Assembly (NCBI GenBank): GCA_947167935.1
Contig: CAMVJU010000003.1
Span: 1-64,000 of the forward strand
Direction of reading: 5' to 3'
DNA length: 64,000 nucleotides
DNA from: an uncultured Prevotellaceae bacterium
GTDB taxonomy: Bacteria; Bacteroidota; Bacteroidia; Bacteroidales; Bacteroidaceae
Shown here: positions 8,531 through 17,656 of the stretch, in pieces
Layout: every line of letters starts with the position of its first letter
Numbering within the stretch: position 1 is the first letter of the stretch
The notes under the pieces: generated by a model
Databases searched by the model: none
What the model was told of the DNA's origin: nothing
What the model saw: only the letters and a program-made list of their open reading frames with translations
Translations under genes and position numbers: made by a program

Positions 8531-9742
8531 ATGTTATTTCAGATGAGAAAAACTGCTTATTTGCTGATGGCCCTGCTTCTTTCTTTTGCGGGCCTTACCG
8601 CCCATGCTGACGACTGGGTGGGCACATGGGCAACGGCGCCCGAGTTTACTGGTCCTGGCGATATGCCACAGCACACCACGCTGACCGACAACAGTATCCG
8701 TCAGATTGTGCATGTGAGCATCGGCGGCGACGTGTTGCGCCTGCAGCTGAGCAATGAGTTCAGCCGCGAGCCGGTGGAGATACGCTCTATCTACATTGCC
8801 GATGCGAAGGACAGCACCGCCATTGATGCCAAAAGCGTGCGCTACCTGACCTTCAACGGCAAGCGCAATGTCACTATCGAGGGTGGCAAAGCCCTATTCA
8901 GCGATGAGCTGGCCTACAAGCTGAAGCCTCTTCAGCGCCTTTCCATTACTGTCAACTATGGAAAGACACCGCAGAATGCCACTTCACACCGCGGCTCGCG
9001 CACTACATCTTATATAATGAAGGGTGAGTCGAAGCCTAAAAAGCCCTTCATCGTAGAAGAGGCGCTTGACCATTGGTACAACATTGCTGCTATCGATGTG
9101 GTGAAAGTTGGAATAAATAAGCCGACGTGCTGGGCCGTCTTGGGCAACAGCATCACCGACGGACGCGGCACCACCACGAACATGCAGAACCGCTGGACGG
9201 ATGTGTGTGCTGAGGCTATGGATGGCAAGGTGAGCATCCTCAACCTGGGCATTGGCGGCAACTGCGTGCTGCGTGGCGGCCTGAGCGAGCCGGCCCTGAA
9301 ACGTTTCGACCGTGACATCATGTCGCAGCGCGGTATTACGGGCATCGTCATCTATGAAGGAATCAACGATATAGGCGTCAGCCGTAGCGTGGAGCAGACG
9401 GAGAAGGAACTCATTGAGGCCTATGAGCTGTTCATCGGCAAGGCTCGTGCTGCAGGACTGAAGGTGGTGGGTGCCACCATCACACCGATTGGCAACACGA
9501 TGTACTGGTCGCACTATCACGAAGCCCTGCGCCAGACTATCAACGAGTGGATACGCACCAGCGGCAAGTTCGATGCCGTGATTGACTTCGATGCCGTTCT
9601 CAGTGACCCGGCACGCCCCACGTGGATGCGCGCCGACTATCAGTATGACTGGCTCCATCCTAATGCTGACGGCTACAAGGCTATGGGCCTCAAAGCCGCA
9701 GAAGTGTTGAGTCCTATGAGTAAAATGTTTTGTGACAAGTGA
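8531..9742 (+). CDS. secreted SGNH/GDSL-family esterase
   Basis: The protein is about 403 residues, with a signal peptide ending in A-H-A. After an N-terminal beta domain (W-V-G-T-W-A-T-A-P at the mature start) comes an SGNH hydrolase domain: G-N-S-I-T-D-G (nucleophile Ser), G-I-G-G-N, G-I-N-D-I-G and D-W-L-H-P-N (Asp-His). Such enzymes deacylate carbohydrates outside the cell; an acetyl or other ester on pectin or xylan is likely here. A TAATTTTG -7 box lies at 8505-8512. The ATG at 8531 or the one at 8543 may be used. It overlaps the next start (TGATG). Confidence 0.85.
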   Translation: MLFQMRKTAYLLMALLLSFAGLTAHADDWVGTWATAPEFTGPGDMPQHTTLTDNSIRQIVHVSIGGDVLRLQLSNEFSREPVEIRSIYIADAKDSTAIDAKSVRYLTFNGKRNVTIEGGKALFSDELAYKLKPLQRLSITVNYGKTPQNATSHRGSRTTSYIMKGESKPKKPFIVEEALDHWYNIAAIDVVKVGINKPTCWAVLGNSITDGRGTTTNMQNRWTDVCAEAMDGKVSILNLGIGGNCVLRGGLSEPALKRFDRDIMSQRGITGIVIYEGINDIGVSRSVEQTEKELIEAYELFIGKARAAGLKVVGATITPIGNTMYWSHYHEALRQTINEWIRTSGKFDAVIDFDAVLSDPARPTWMRADYQYDWLHPNADGYKAMGLKAAEVLSPMSKMFCDK

Positions 9743-10815
9743 TGGCTAAGAGTCAGCGACTTCTTTCATTGGACGTGCTGCGCGGTCTCACCGTGGCGGG
9801 CATGATATTGGTGAACAACGGCTATGGCGAAAGTTTCGAGATGCTTGGCCATTCGAAGTGGAACGGCATGACGCCCTGCGATTTGGTGTTCCCGTTCTTC
9901 CTTTTCATTATGGGTATCTCGTGCTACCTGTCGTTGTCGAAAAACAGCTTTACACCTACTGCACCTGTGCTGCGCCGTGTGGTGAAGCGCACGATACTGC
10001 TTTTTGCAATCGGACTGTTCATCAACTGGTTCGACAACGCCATTGAGGGTGACCTGCTGTGCTTCGGTCATCTGCGTATCTGGGCTGTGATGCAGCGCAT
10101 CGCACTGTGCTATTTCTTTGTGTCGCTCTTCGCCCTCTATGCTAACCATCGCTACACTATTCCTGCTATTGTCGTGCTGCTTGCTGTCTACACATTATTA
10201 TTAACAGTAGGCAACGGCTATGCTGAGGATGCATCGACCAATATTCTGGCACAAGTAGACCTGAAGCTGTTTGGCTACGACCACCTCTATCACAAGAGCC
10301 CCGTTGATCCTGAGGGCTTGCTCGGCACAATCAGTAGCGTGGCCCATGTGCTGATTGGTTTTTACTGTGGTAAGCTTATCAAGCAGAAAGAAACCATCGA
10401 GCAGAAGGCGCTTGCCGTCTTCGTCATCGGTACGGTGTGCGTTATTGCGGGCTATCTGCTGACCTATGGCCTGCCGCTGAACAAGCGTATCTGGAGCCCC
10501 AGCTACGTGCTGGTCACCTGTGGACTGGCAGCCTTACTACAGGCGTTGCTGATTAATGGGGAAAGAAACGGGAATAGCGATAAGTGGACGGTGTCCCGCG
10601 TTTTCGGAGTCAATGCTCTGGCGCTCTATGTGGCCAGCGAGCTGTTGGCCATCCTCTTCGGGCATTTCGGCATCAGCGCCGCCATCTACGATGCCCTGCA
10701 CTCCATTATCCCATCGCTGAAATGGGCTTCGCTAGCCTACGCTCTCACCTTCGTAGCCATCAACTATGCCATCGGCTATGTGCTTTGGCGGAAAAAGATA
10801 TTCATTAAACTATAA
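9742..10815 (+). CDS. HGSNAT-like membrane acyltransferase (DUF5009)
   Basis: The 357-residue polytopic membrane protein begins L-S-L-D-V-L-R-G-L-T-V-A-G-M-I-L-V-N-N, the hallmark of the heparan-alpha-glucosaminide N-acetyltransferase-like family, and has F-P-F-F-L-F-I-M-G in the second helix. About ten hydrophobic segments follow. Family members carry acetyl groups across the membrane to sugars. The ATG at 9742 overlaps the esterase stop by one base, so the two are translationally coupled. An esterase next to an acyltransferase suggests that sugar acetyl groups are handled here; the acceptor is unknown. Confidence 0.85.
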   Translation: MAKSQRLLSLDVLRGLTVAGMILVNNGYGESFEMLGHSKWNGMTPCDLVFPFFLFIMGISCYLSLSKNSFTPTAPVLRRVVKRTILLFAIGLFINWFDNAIEGDLLCFGHLRIWAVMQRIALCYFFVSLFALYANHRYTIPAIVVLLAVYTLLLTVGNGYAEDASTNILAQVDLKLFGYDHLYHKSPVDPEGLLGTISSVAHVLIGFYCGKLIKQKETIEQKALAVFVIGTVCVIAGYLLTYGLPLNKRIWSPSYVLVTCGLAALLQALLINGERNGNSDKWTVSRVFGVNALALYVASELLAILFGHFGISAAIYDALHSIIPSLKWASLAYALTFVAINYAIGYVLWRKKIFIKL

Positions 10816-10827
10816 ATTCACAGAATC

Positions 10828-11442
10828 ATGAAGAAAGTTTTGTTGGTTTTGCTCGCCATCAGCACGATGCTGGCTTTCAGCAGTTGCGGCGACAGCAAGA
10901 AAGAGAAGAAGAAAAGCCACAAAAAAGAAATGGCGGCCGACGACGAGGAAAACGAGGATGCCGGCGAAGAAAGAGTGGAGCGCTCCGACTACACCTTCAC
11001 TGCCAAGCTTATCGCCGACGAAGAGGGCACGGCCAGCAACATCATTGTGCACATGGACATGGGCAACGGCGAAGAGCAGGTTGAAGAATGTGAGCCTTTG
11101 CCCCTTGATACGGCAAGCTGGACGGGTTTCGCTAAGATTAGCGAGGAGGACGCCAACTTCGACGGATTTCCCGACCTGCAGGTCTGCCTTGGCCCCTTCA
11201 ATGCTTGCGGCAACTTCACTTACGCCTTATGGCTTTGGGACGATGACAACCACAAGTTCGTGCGTGTGGAGGGCTTCGACGAGCTTTCCGACCCAGTCTA
11301 CAATGCCGCAGAAAAGAAAGTCCTCTCCACTTTCCGCATGTTCGATGAGTACGAGGACGACTGCGTCTACTCGTGGGACGGCTTCAAGCTGGTGAAGGAA
11401 AAATGCGAGACTATCGTTTATGACGAAATGGAAGAGGAGTAA
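10828..11442 (+). CDS. lipoprotein of unknown function
   Basis: The product has 204 residues, with a type II signal peptide and lipobox F-S-S-C, followed by a lysine-rich then acidic linker (residues 24-50). The folded part carries D-A-N-F-D-G-F-P-D-L-Q-V and later D-P-V-Y-N-A-A-E-K-K-V, a layout like the XAC2610-type repeat-like domain (D-x-N-x-D-G-x-x-D). A surface or periplasmic location is inferred. It starts 12 nt after the acyltransferase and ends 1 nt before the next start, so it belongs to the same operon. Confidence 0.7.
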   Translation: MKKVLLVLLAISTMLAFSSCGDSKKEKKKSHKKEMAADDEENEDAGEERVERSDYTFTAKLIADEEGTASNIIVHMDMGNGEEQVEECEPLPLDTASWTGFAKISEEDANFDGFPDLQVCLGPFNACGNFTYALWLWDDDNHKFVRVEGFDELSDPVYNAAEKKVLSTFRMFDEYEDDCVYSWDGFKLVKEKCETIVYDEMEEE

Positions 11443-11443
11443 C

Positions 11444-11980
11444 ATGAGGAAGGCATTTACCCTGCTGTGCCTCCTGTTGGCAATAGGAGCACAGGCCCAG
11501 ACCGGCGCAGCCAAGAAGACCGTGGACGAGATACGCGAGCAGTACGCCAGCGCCAAGCAGAGAATTGAGTACAACAACTCGATGGAAGAGGCTCGCAACC
11601 AGATGACTGCCACCATCAGCCACATGGTGCCGGGAACAGGACATCAGGAGAAAGTGGTGACCTTCTACTTCACCACCTACTTCGATGAGGCCGTGGGCGA
11701 GTACATCAGCAAGCCCTACTTTATCACAGCCACCTACAACGTGGCAGCCCGGAAGTTCTACGACGAGTATCTGATTGACCAGAAAGGCAACGTTGTCTTT
11801 GCCTACCTTTCGGGCGACAGTTTCGACACCTCTATCGGACGTGATGAGCGTCGCTTCTACTGGAAGAACGACCGTTTAGTGCACAAGCAAGAGAAGTGTT
11901 TCGACGTGGTTCATGAAAGTGTAGCCTTGGAGCAGGGCAAGAACATGCTGCAGGCTTTCTCGCTGATGATGTTCAGATGA
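11444..11980 (+). CDS. exported protein of unknown function
   Basis: The protein has 178 residues from the ATG at 11444, which gives a clean signal peptide ending A-Q-A-Q; the longer frame from 11420 lies inside the upstream gene. The mature part has a helical start (V-D-E-I-R-E-Q-Y-A-S-A-K-Q-R-I) and then alternating strands with many aromatic residues. No domain recognised. It sits between the lipoprotein and the PL11 gene with a 4-nt ATGA overlap to the latter, so it is probably co-expressed with it. Confidence 0.7.
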   Translation: MRKAFTLLCLLLAIGAQAQTGAAKKTVDEIREQYASAKQRIEYNNSMEEARNQMTATISHMVPGTGHQEKVVTFYFTTYFDEAVGEYISKPYFITATYNVAARKFYDEYLIDQKGNVVFAYLSGDSFDTSIGRDERRFYWKNDRLVHKQEKCFDVVHESVALEQGKNMLQAFSLMMFR

Positions 11981-13911
11981 GAAAACTTCTGAAAACCATT
12001 ATCTTGGCTTTGCTGCCCATGACTACTGTTATGGGACAGCCTCGCTATGATTATGAGCAACTGACGATGGAAAAGCTCGACCGTGGTGTCGTTGCTGTTC
12101 GTATGACCGATGGTCGCGTGATGGTGAGCTGGCGCATCTTGCGCAGCGACTCAGTAGGGCAGTCGTTTGTTGTCCGCCGTAACGGGATAATCATCCATGA
12201 CAAACCGCTGACCAAGGGCGGTTCGTGTTTTATCGACGAGCATCCTCTCAGCGTCGACAGCTGCGTGTGTTATTCCGTTGATCCGTTGCCTGTCCTGCCT
12301 GAGCTGAAACGCTATGACAGTATGCAGCTGTTGCCACCCATGCCTCTTCGCGGAGACTACACTCTCAAGCCCGGTGCCCCTGTAGGCTATATCCCCGTTC
12401 CCTTGCAGCAGCCCGATGGCGGCCAGTCGCCAGATGGTCGGCGTTATCGCTATATGGCCAACGATGCTTCTGCTGCCGATGTGGATGGTGACGGACAATA
12501 TGAGCTTATTGTGAAATGGGAACCCACGAATGCACATGACAACGCCCATGCAGGATTCACAGCACCCACGCTCTTCGACTGCTATTGCCTCGATGGTACG
12601 CTGTTGTGGCGTATTGATATGGGGCGTAATATCCGTTCAGGCGCCCACTATGTGCCTTTCATTGTCTATGACCTTGATGGCGACGGACGTGCTGAGATGA
12701 TGGTAAGAACTGCTGATGGAACGCGCGATGGCATTGGTACTGTTATCGGCGACTCCACAGCTGACTATCGCGAGAAAGCTAATCCCAGAACGATAGGCCG
12801 TATCCTTACAGGGCCTGAGTTCATTACTGTTTTTGACGGTTTGACAGGACGTGCTTTGTGTTCCAAGCCATATATTCCCCAGCGTGGGCAGTCAATAGAG
12901 TGGGGCGATGACAATGCCAACCGCTCTGACCGCTTTCTTGCTGCCTTGGGCTATTTCGGCGGCAAAAATGCCAGCGCCGTATTCTGCCGAGGCTACTATA
13001 CACGCAGCGTACTCACCGCCTGGGACTGGGATGGGAAAGAGTTGAAAGAACGCTGGACTTTCGACACAAACAACCCTTTGTGGAGCAGCTATGCTGGTCA
13101 GGGTAATCACAACCTGCGCGTGGCCGATGTCGATGGTGATGGCTTTGACGAGATTCTCTATGGAGCAATGGCTGTAGATCACGATGGTACCGGGCTCCAC
13201 AATACGGGCATGGGACATGGTGATGCCATCCACCTCATCGCCGACCATGAGAGCGGAAAGCTCTATATCTGGGACTGTCATGAAAACCGGCGCGACGGCT
13301 CAGAATTGCACGATGCTGCAACTGGAGAGATCATCTTCCAGATCAAGAGCAATAGCGACGTGGGCCGTGCTATGGCTGCCGACATCGATCCCAGGTCGCC
13401 TGGCGTGGAGATGTGGAGCGTGGACAGTCACGGCGTGCGTAGCATGAAGGGCGACGTGGTAGGAATCGCTAACGATAGCGATGACCCGCAGCATCACAAT
13501 TACCTGATGATGAATGGGCGCTGGCTATCAGTTAATTACGGTATCTGGTGGGACGGCGATTTGTTGCGCGAACTGCTCGACCATGAGACGGTGACGAAAT
13601 ATAAATGGGAGGAGAAGTGCATCGACATCGTGCAACATTTCGACGGCGCGCAGTTCAACAATGGTACGAAGTCGAATCCCTGTCTGCAGGCTGATATTCT
13701 GGGTGACTGGCGCGAGGAGGTGGTTACTCGCAATGCAGAGTCTACTGAATTGCGCATCTATGTCTCGACCATTCCTACGGATTATCGCATCAACTGTCTG
13801 ATGCAGGACATTCCCTACCGCCTCTCTGTGGCCTATCAGAATGTGGGCTACAATCAGCCTCCTGAGACGGGCTTTTATATAGGCTTCAACAGTCAGAAGT
13901 ATCTGAAATGA
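11977..13911 (+). CDS. rhamnogalacturonan lyase, PL11 family
   Basis: PL11 enzymes cleave the rhamnogalacturonan I backbone of pectin by beta-elimination with calcium. The 644-residue length, the signal peptide (cut near V-M-G-Q), the N-terminal L-D-R-G-V-V-A-V fibronectin-like part and the propeller with repeated calcium loops (D-V-D-G-D-G, D-L-D-G-D-G-R, D-V-D-G-D-G-F) fit the family, as do W-E-P-T-N-A-H-D-N and G-A-H-Y-V-P-F. Endo versus exo action cannot be told. It is the last gene of the operon that begins with the esterase. Confidence 0.92.
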   Translation: MRKLLKTIILALLPMTTVMGQPRYDYEQLTMEKLDRGVVAVRMTDGRVMVSWRILRSDSVGQSFVVRRNGIIIHDKPLTKGGSCFIDEHPLSVDSCVCYSVDPLPVLPELKRYDSMQLLPPMPLRGDYTLKPGAPVGYIPVPLQQPDGGQSPDGRRYRYMANDASAADVDGDGQYELIVKWEPTNAHDNAHAGFTAPTLFDCYCLDGTLLWRIDMGRNIRSGAHYVPFIVYDLDGDGRAEMMVRTADGTRDGIGTVIGDSTADYREKANPRTIGRILTGPEFITVFDGLTGRALCSKPYIPQRGQSIEWGDDNANRSDRFLAALGYFGGKNASAVFCRGYYTRSVLTAWDWDGKELKERWTFDTNNPLWSSYAGQGNHNLRVADVDGDGFDEILYGAMAVDHDGTGLHNTGMGHGDAIHLIADHESGKLYIWDCHENRRDGSELHDAATGEIIFQIKSNSDVGRAMAADIDPRSPGVEMWSVDSHGVRSMKGDVVGIANDSDDPQHHNYLMMNGRWLSVNYGIWWDGDLLRELLDHETVTKYKWEEKCIDIVQHFDGAQFNNGTKSNPCLQADILGDWREEVVTRNAESTELRIYVSTIPTDYRINCLMQDIPYRLSVAYQNVGYNQPPETGFYIGFNSQKYLK

Positions 13912-13996
13912 GGTGAAATCTGCGATATTTGCCCGTTTTGATACAAAATTATAATTTTTTGTAATATTGGAGATAGGCTAGATGAAAACAAATGAT

Positions 13997-14004
13997 TACT
14001 TTTG
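13997..14004 (+). promoter_or_regulatory. -7 box before the symporter-xylanase pair
   Basis: TACTTTTG matches TAnnTTTG, 31 nt before the symporter ATG, in the 124-nt gap after the PL11 gene. It implies a second transcription unit here. Confidence 0.5.
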
Positions 14005-14035
14005 CAATCTGAATAAATAACTAACAATAATAATT

Positions 14036-15433
14036 ATGGCTCAACAAGTATCAAATGGCTTTTACAAGCTTACATGGCTACAGCGCATCGGCTTTGGTTC
14101 AGGTGACCTGGCGCAGAACCTGATTTTCCAGACGGTGGCATGTTACTTAATGATTTACCTCACCACAGTACTGAAGATTAATCCGGCTTTTGTCAGCGGA
14201 TTGATTCTTACAGTTCGACTCATTGACTGTTTTTGGAGTCCTGTAGTGGGGCGTTTTATTGACAATCGCAATCCCAAATTAGGCAAATATCGTGCATACC
14301 TTCTTTACGGTGGTATTCCTCTTACTGTTGCCGCCTGCCTATTGATGCTTCCTCAGGCAGCTACTTGGTCAATGACCATGAAGATGATCTATGCTACAGT
14401 CAGCTATACTGTGCTGAGCATGATTTATTCTGTTGTTAACATTCCTTATGGTTCTATCATGGCGAGTATGACCCGTGATAACGATGAGGTGCTGATTCTT
14501 ACTTCCACACGAATGGTATGTGCCAATATTGGTCAGATTATCGTTCAGGCAGGTTTCCCTATCGGACTCGCTATGTGTGTCCATACCGCAATTGACTGGA
14601 ATCAGGCTACATTTATGGCTATTGGTACAATTCCTGCTTTCGTCATCCTGCCTTCTATGCCATTATTGAAGAAATGGTTAGGCAAAAAAGGCCTTTATTA
14701 TACGCTTCTTTGCATAGGTCTTGTTGGATTTGCCATTTTATTCACCATTGGTAAGTTCTTCGATGTCGAGAATTGCAATGCAATCGTTCAGGCTGCAAAG
14801 GTGATGACCGGAGTCGGACTTCTTGTCGGTTCCCTGATGTGGGCATTGGTCCCTGAAGTCATCACAGAGGCCGAATATCGAACAGGTAACAGGCCCGCTG
14901 CTACGGTGAATGCACTTGCTGGTGTTGCCTTTAAGGCAGGTTTCTCCATTGCGGGTTGGATTACACCATTGGTAATGGGAATGATTGGCTTTAACTTCGC
15001 CAACGAAGATTCTGCTTTGGCGACCGATCCCTCTGCATGGTTTACTGTGACATGTGTTTTTGCACTTGTTGGTTTTGTGCTGTTGATGCTCTGCTTTATG
15101 GGCAGTAAGGAGAATATTACCACTACACCTGAGAAACCTGTTACATTCGGTGAGATGTGGCAGGAGTTTAAGGCCAACAAGTGCCTCCAGTTGGTACTTA
15201 GCATCTTTGTCGTGGTATTCCTGGCCTCATTTATCAGTGCGCCTGTCAATGCCTATTATCCTAAACTGAATGATTATTCGGTAACGGCACAGAATGCAAT
15301 TCTGTTGTTCACTTGTATTATCCCTGCTGCTCTTCTAATAGTGGTAGGATATCTTATCCATAAGTATCCTCTCACTGATGAGAAGCTCGACGAAATCAAC
15401 AAGGAAATCGTTGCACGTAGCCATCATGAATAA
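14036..15433 (+). CDS. GPH-family sugar:cation symporter
   Basis: The protein has 465 residues and about 12 transmembrane segments, with the N-terminal Q-R-I-G-F-G-S-G-D-L-A-Q-N and the loop D-N-R-N-P-K-L-G-K-Y-R of the glycoside-pentoside-hexuronide symporter family. It should import a small sugar, such as a xylo-oligosaccharide or uronide, across the inner membrane with Na+ or H+. The xylanase start lies inside its 3' end (8-bp overlap), so both are made together. As there is no SusC/D pair or other importer in the cluster, this is the only visible uptake protein. Confidence 0.92.
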   Translation: MAQQVSNGFYKLTWLQRIGFGSGDLAQNLIFQTVACYLMIYLTTVLKINPAFVSGLILTVRLIDCFWSPVVGRFIDNRNPKLGKYRAYLLYGGIPLTVAACLLMLPQAATWSMTMKMIYATVSYTVLSMIYSVVNIPYGSIMASMTRDNDEVLILTSTRMVCANIGQIIVQAGFPIGLAMCVHTAIDWNQATFMAIGTIPAFVILPSMPLLKKWLGKKGLYYTLLCIGLVGFAILFTIGKFFDVENCNAIVQAAKVMTGVGLLVGSLMWALVPEVITEAEYRTGNRPAATVNALAGVAFKAGFSIAGWITPLVMGMIGFNFANEDSALATDPSAWFTVTCVFALVGFVLLMLCFMGSKENITTTPEKPVTFGEMWQEFKANKCLQLVLSIFVVVFLASFISAPVNAYYPKLNDYSVTAQNAILLFTCIIPAALLIVVGYLIHKYPLTDEKLDEINKEIVARSHHE

Positions 15434-16535
15434 GAGCATGAAGATATTTGCACTCTGTCTGGCCATGATGCCATTGGCATCCATGGCCCAGCAGGGCTTG
15501 AAGGATGCTGTAGGCAAGTATTGTCTCATTGGGGCGGCTATCAACCAGTGGCAGAGCGACGGCCAGGTGCCGGAGGCTGATGTCGTGATGGACAAGCACT
15601 TCAACTGCGCCGTGGCCGAGAACTGCATGAAGCCCGAGACGCTGGCACCTGCTGAGGGCATCTTCGACTTCCGTGTGGCCGACAAGTTCGTGAAATACTG
15701 TCAGGACCACAACCTCAAGGTGCTGGGCCATTGCTTGGTGTGGCACTCGCAGGCTCCCGACTGGTGGTTCACCAATGGCTACACAGCCTCTCCTGCTTCG
15801 AAGGAAGTGCTGAAAGAACGCATCATCAAGCACATCAAGACGGTCGTAGGTCACTACAAGGGTCAGGTTCATGGCTGGGATGTAGTGAACGAGGCCATCA
15901 TGGACGATGGTTCTTTCCGCAAGTCTCCTTACTATAACCTCTTAGGTGAGGAGTTCATCGAGATTGCCTTCCGCGCAGCCCATGAGGCCGACCCCGACGC
16001 TGAGCTTTATTACAACGACTACTCTATGTCGGGTGCAGCTAAGCGCGAGGCTGTCTGCCGCTTGGTGAGGAACCTGAAGGCGAAAGGCCTGCGCATCGAT
16101 GGCGTAGGTATGCAGAGCCATAACGGCCTTGACTATCCCAATCTCGAAGAGTATGAGAAGAGCATCGATGCCTTTGCTGCCTGTGGCGTGAAGGTGATGA
16201 TTACTGAGCTCGACATCAACGTATTGCCCAACCCTCAGGGCTTTGGTGGTGCCGACATCGCCCAGAACTATGAGCTGCAGCAGAAGTACAATCCCTACAC
16301 CGACGGTCTGCCTGCTGCCAAGCAGAAGGAGTTGGACGACCGCTGGCTCGCTCTCTTCAACATCTATTACAAGCATCGCGACCAGATTTCGCGTATCAAC
16401 CTCTGGGGCGTCAGCGATGGCGGATCGTGGCTGAATGGCTGGCCCATCAAGGGACGCACCAACTACCCGCTGCTCTTCGACCGCCAGTACAAGGCCAAGC
16501 CTGTAGTACAGAAAATCATCGACCTGTATAAATAG
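15426..16535 (+). CDS. endo-1,4-beta-xylanase, GH10
   Basis: The 369-residue single-domain GH10 enzyme has a short signal peptide (cut at S-M-A-Q). The acid/base Glu is in D-V-V-N-E-A, the nucleophile Glu in I-T-E-L-D-I-N, and H-C-L-V-W-H-S-Q together with the C-terminal W-G-V-S-D-G-G-S-W-L lines the -1 site. It cuts xylan in the periplasm or outside the cell. The ATG at 15426 overlaps the symporter; an ATG at 15438 is an alternative. No carbohydrate-binding module is present. Confidence 0.95.
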   Translation: MNKSMKIFALCLAMMPLASMAQQGLKDAVGKYCLIGAAINQWQSDGQVPEADVVMDKHFNCAVAENCMKPETLAPAEGIFDFRVADKFVKYCQDHNLKVLGHCLVWHSQAPDWWFTNGYTASPASKEVLKERIIKHIKTVVGHYKGQVHGWDVVNEAIMDDGSFRKSPYYNLLGEEFIEIAFRAAHEADPDAELYYNDYSMSGAAKREAVCRLVRNLKAKGLRIDGVGMQSHNGLDYPNLEEYEKSIDAFAACGVKVMITELDINVLPNPQGFGGADIAQNYELQQKYNPYTDGLPAAKQKELDDRWLALFNIYYKHRDQISRINLWGVSDGGSWLNGWPIKGRTNYPLLFDRQYKAKPVVQKIIDLYK

Positions 16536-16592
16536 TTGTGATAACGTGATATCGTAATAATGTAATGACGAAATAACCAAATAACGAAAACT

Positions 16593-17594
16593 ATGAAAGC
16601 AAGGTATTTATTCCCCCAAGACTACATGGCCGATCCCGCGGCCCACGTGTTCAACAACCGCCTGTACATCTATCCCTCGCACGACTGGGAAGCAGGAGCT
16701 GCCTTCGATGATGATGGTGGTCATTTCCAGATGCGCGACTACCACGTCCTCTCGTTTGACAACGTAGAGACCGATGCTGCTACCGATCACGGTGTCATCC
16801 TCGACGTTGACCAGGTGCCCTGGGCCGAGAAGCAGATGTGGGACAGCGATGTCTGCGAGAAGGACGGCAAGTATTACCTCATCTTCTCTGCCAAGGACTA
16901 CAACGGCGTGTTCCATCTCGGCGTTGCTATTGCCGACAAGCCCGAAGGCCCGTTCATTCCGCAGGAGCACCCCATCCGTGGCGCTTACAGCATTGACCCC
17001 TGCGTGTTCAAGGATGACGATGGCAAGGTCTACGTCTATTACGGCGGACTCTGGGGCGGCCAGCTCCAGTGGAATGTTGCTCCGCAGCAAGTGCTGAAGG
17101 AGGGTGTTGACCTCGGCCCCGCTCCCGACCGCAAGACGCAGCTCTTCACCGCTCCCGAGATGCCAGCACTTCCGAGCCTGATGGCACGCCTGAGCGACGA
17201 CATGCTGCAGTTTGCAGAGGCACCCCGTCAGGTGCTCGTTGTCGACAAGGACGGACAGCCCCTGAAAGCAGGCGACCCGCACCGCTTCTTCGAGGCTTCG
17301 TGGATGCACAAGTACAACGGCAAGTATTACTTCAGCTACAGCACGGGCGACAGTCACATGCTCTGCTATGCCACGGGCGACAACCCCTACGGCCCCTTTA
17401 CCTATCAGGGTGTCATCCTCGATCCCGTCGTGGGCTGGACTACGCACCATTGCATCGTGGAGTATCGCGGCCAGTGGTATCTCTTCTACCACGACTGTGT
17501 ACCCTCCAACGACGTGACGCACCTGCGCTCATTGAAGGTACAGCAGCTGTTCTACAACGCCGACGGCAACATTCAGAAGGTCATCAACGAATAA
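16593..17594 (+). CDS. GH43 beta-xylosidase/arabinofuranosidase
   Basis: The 333-residue GH43 protein lacks a signal peptide, so it should act in the cytoplasm on oligosaccharides brought in by the symporter. The five-bladed propeller signals are M-A-D-P-A-A-H-V (base Asp), S-I-D-P-C-V-F (pKa-tuning Asp) and the acid Glu in the R-F-F-E-A-S-W-M segment. H-H-C-I-V-E follows. Xylosidase or arabinofuranosidase activity is likely; the two cannot be separated by eye. It follows the xylanase by 57 nt of AT-rich short words and is closed by a strong terminator. Confidence 0.88.
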   Translation: MKARYLFPQDYMADPAAHVFNNRLYIYPSHDWEAGAAFDDDGGHFQMRDYHVLSFDNVETDAATDHGVILDVDQVPWAEKQMWDSDVCEKDGKYYLIFSAKDYNGVFHLGVAIADKPEGPFIPQEHPIRGAYSIDPCVFKDDDGKVYVYYGGLWGGQLQWNVAPQQVLKEGVDLGPAPDRKTQLFTAPEMPALPSLMARLSDDMLQFAEAPRQVLVVDKDGQPLKAGDPHRFFEASWMHKYNGKYYFSYSTGDSHMLCYATGDNPYGPFTYQGVILDPVVGWTTHHCIVEYRGQWYLFYHDCVPSNDVTHLRSLKVQQLFYNADGNIQKVINE

Positions 17595-17610
17595 TACTGG
17601 GAAACATCTA

Positions 17611-17656
17611 ACTGTAGGGACTCCTTGGAAAGCCAAGAGGTCCCTACAGTTTTTTC
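17611..17656 (+). terminator. intrinsic terminator after GH43
   Basis: An 18-bp stem (17611-17628 with 17633-17650; ACTGTAGGGACTCCTTGG) with a 4-nt loop, one small internal mismatch, and a T run ends the symporter-xylanase-GH43 unit. Confidence 0.85.

Noticed and set aside
10958..11395. 145-codon overlapping frame in the lipoprotein gene
   Set aside because: Ser/Thr-rich out-of-frame translation; the in-frame product has a proper lipoprotein signal.
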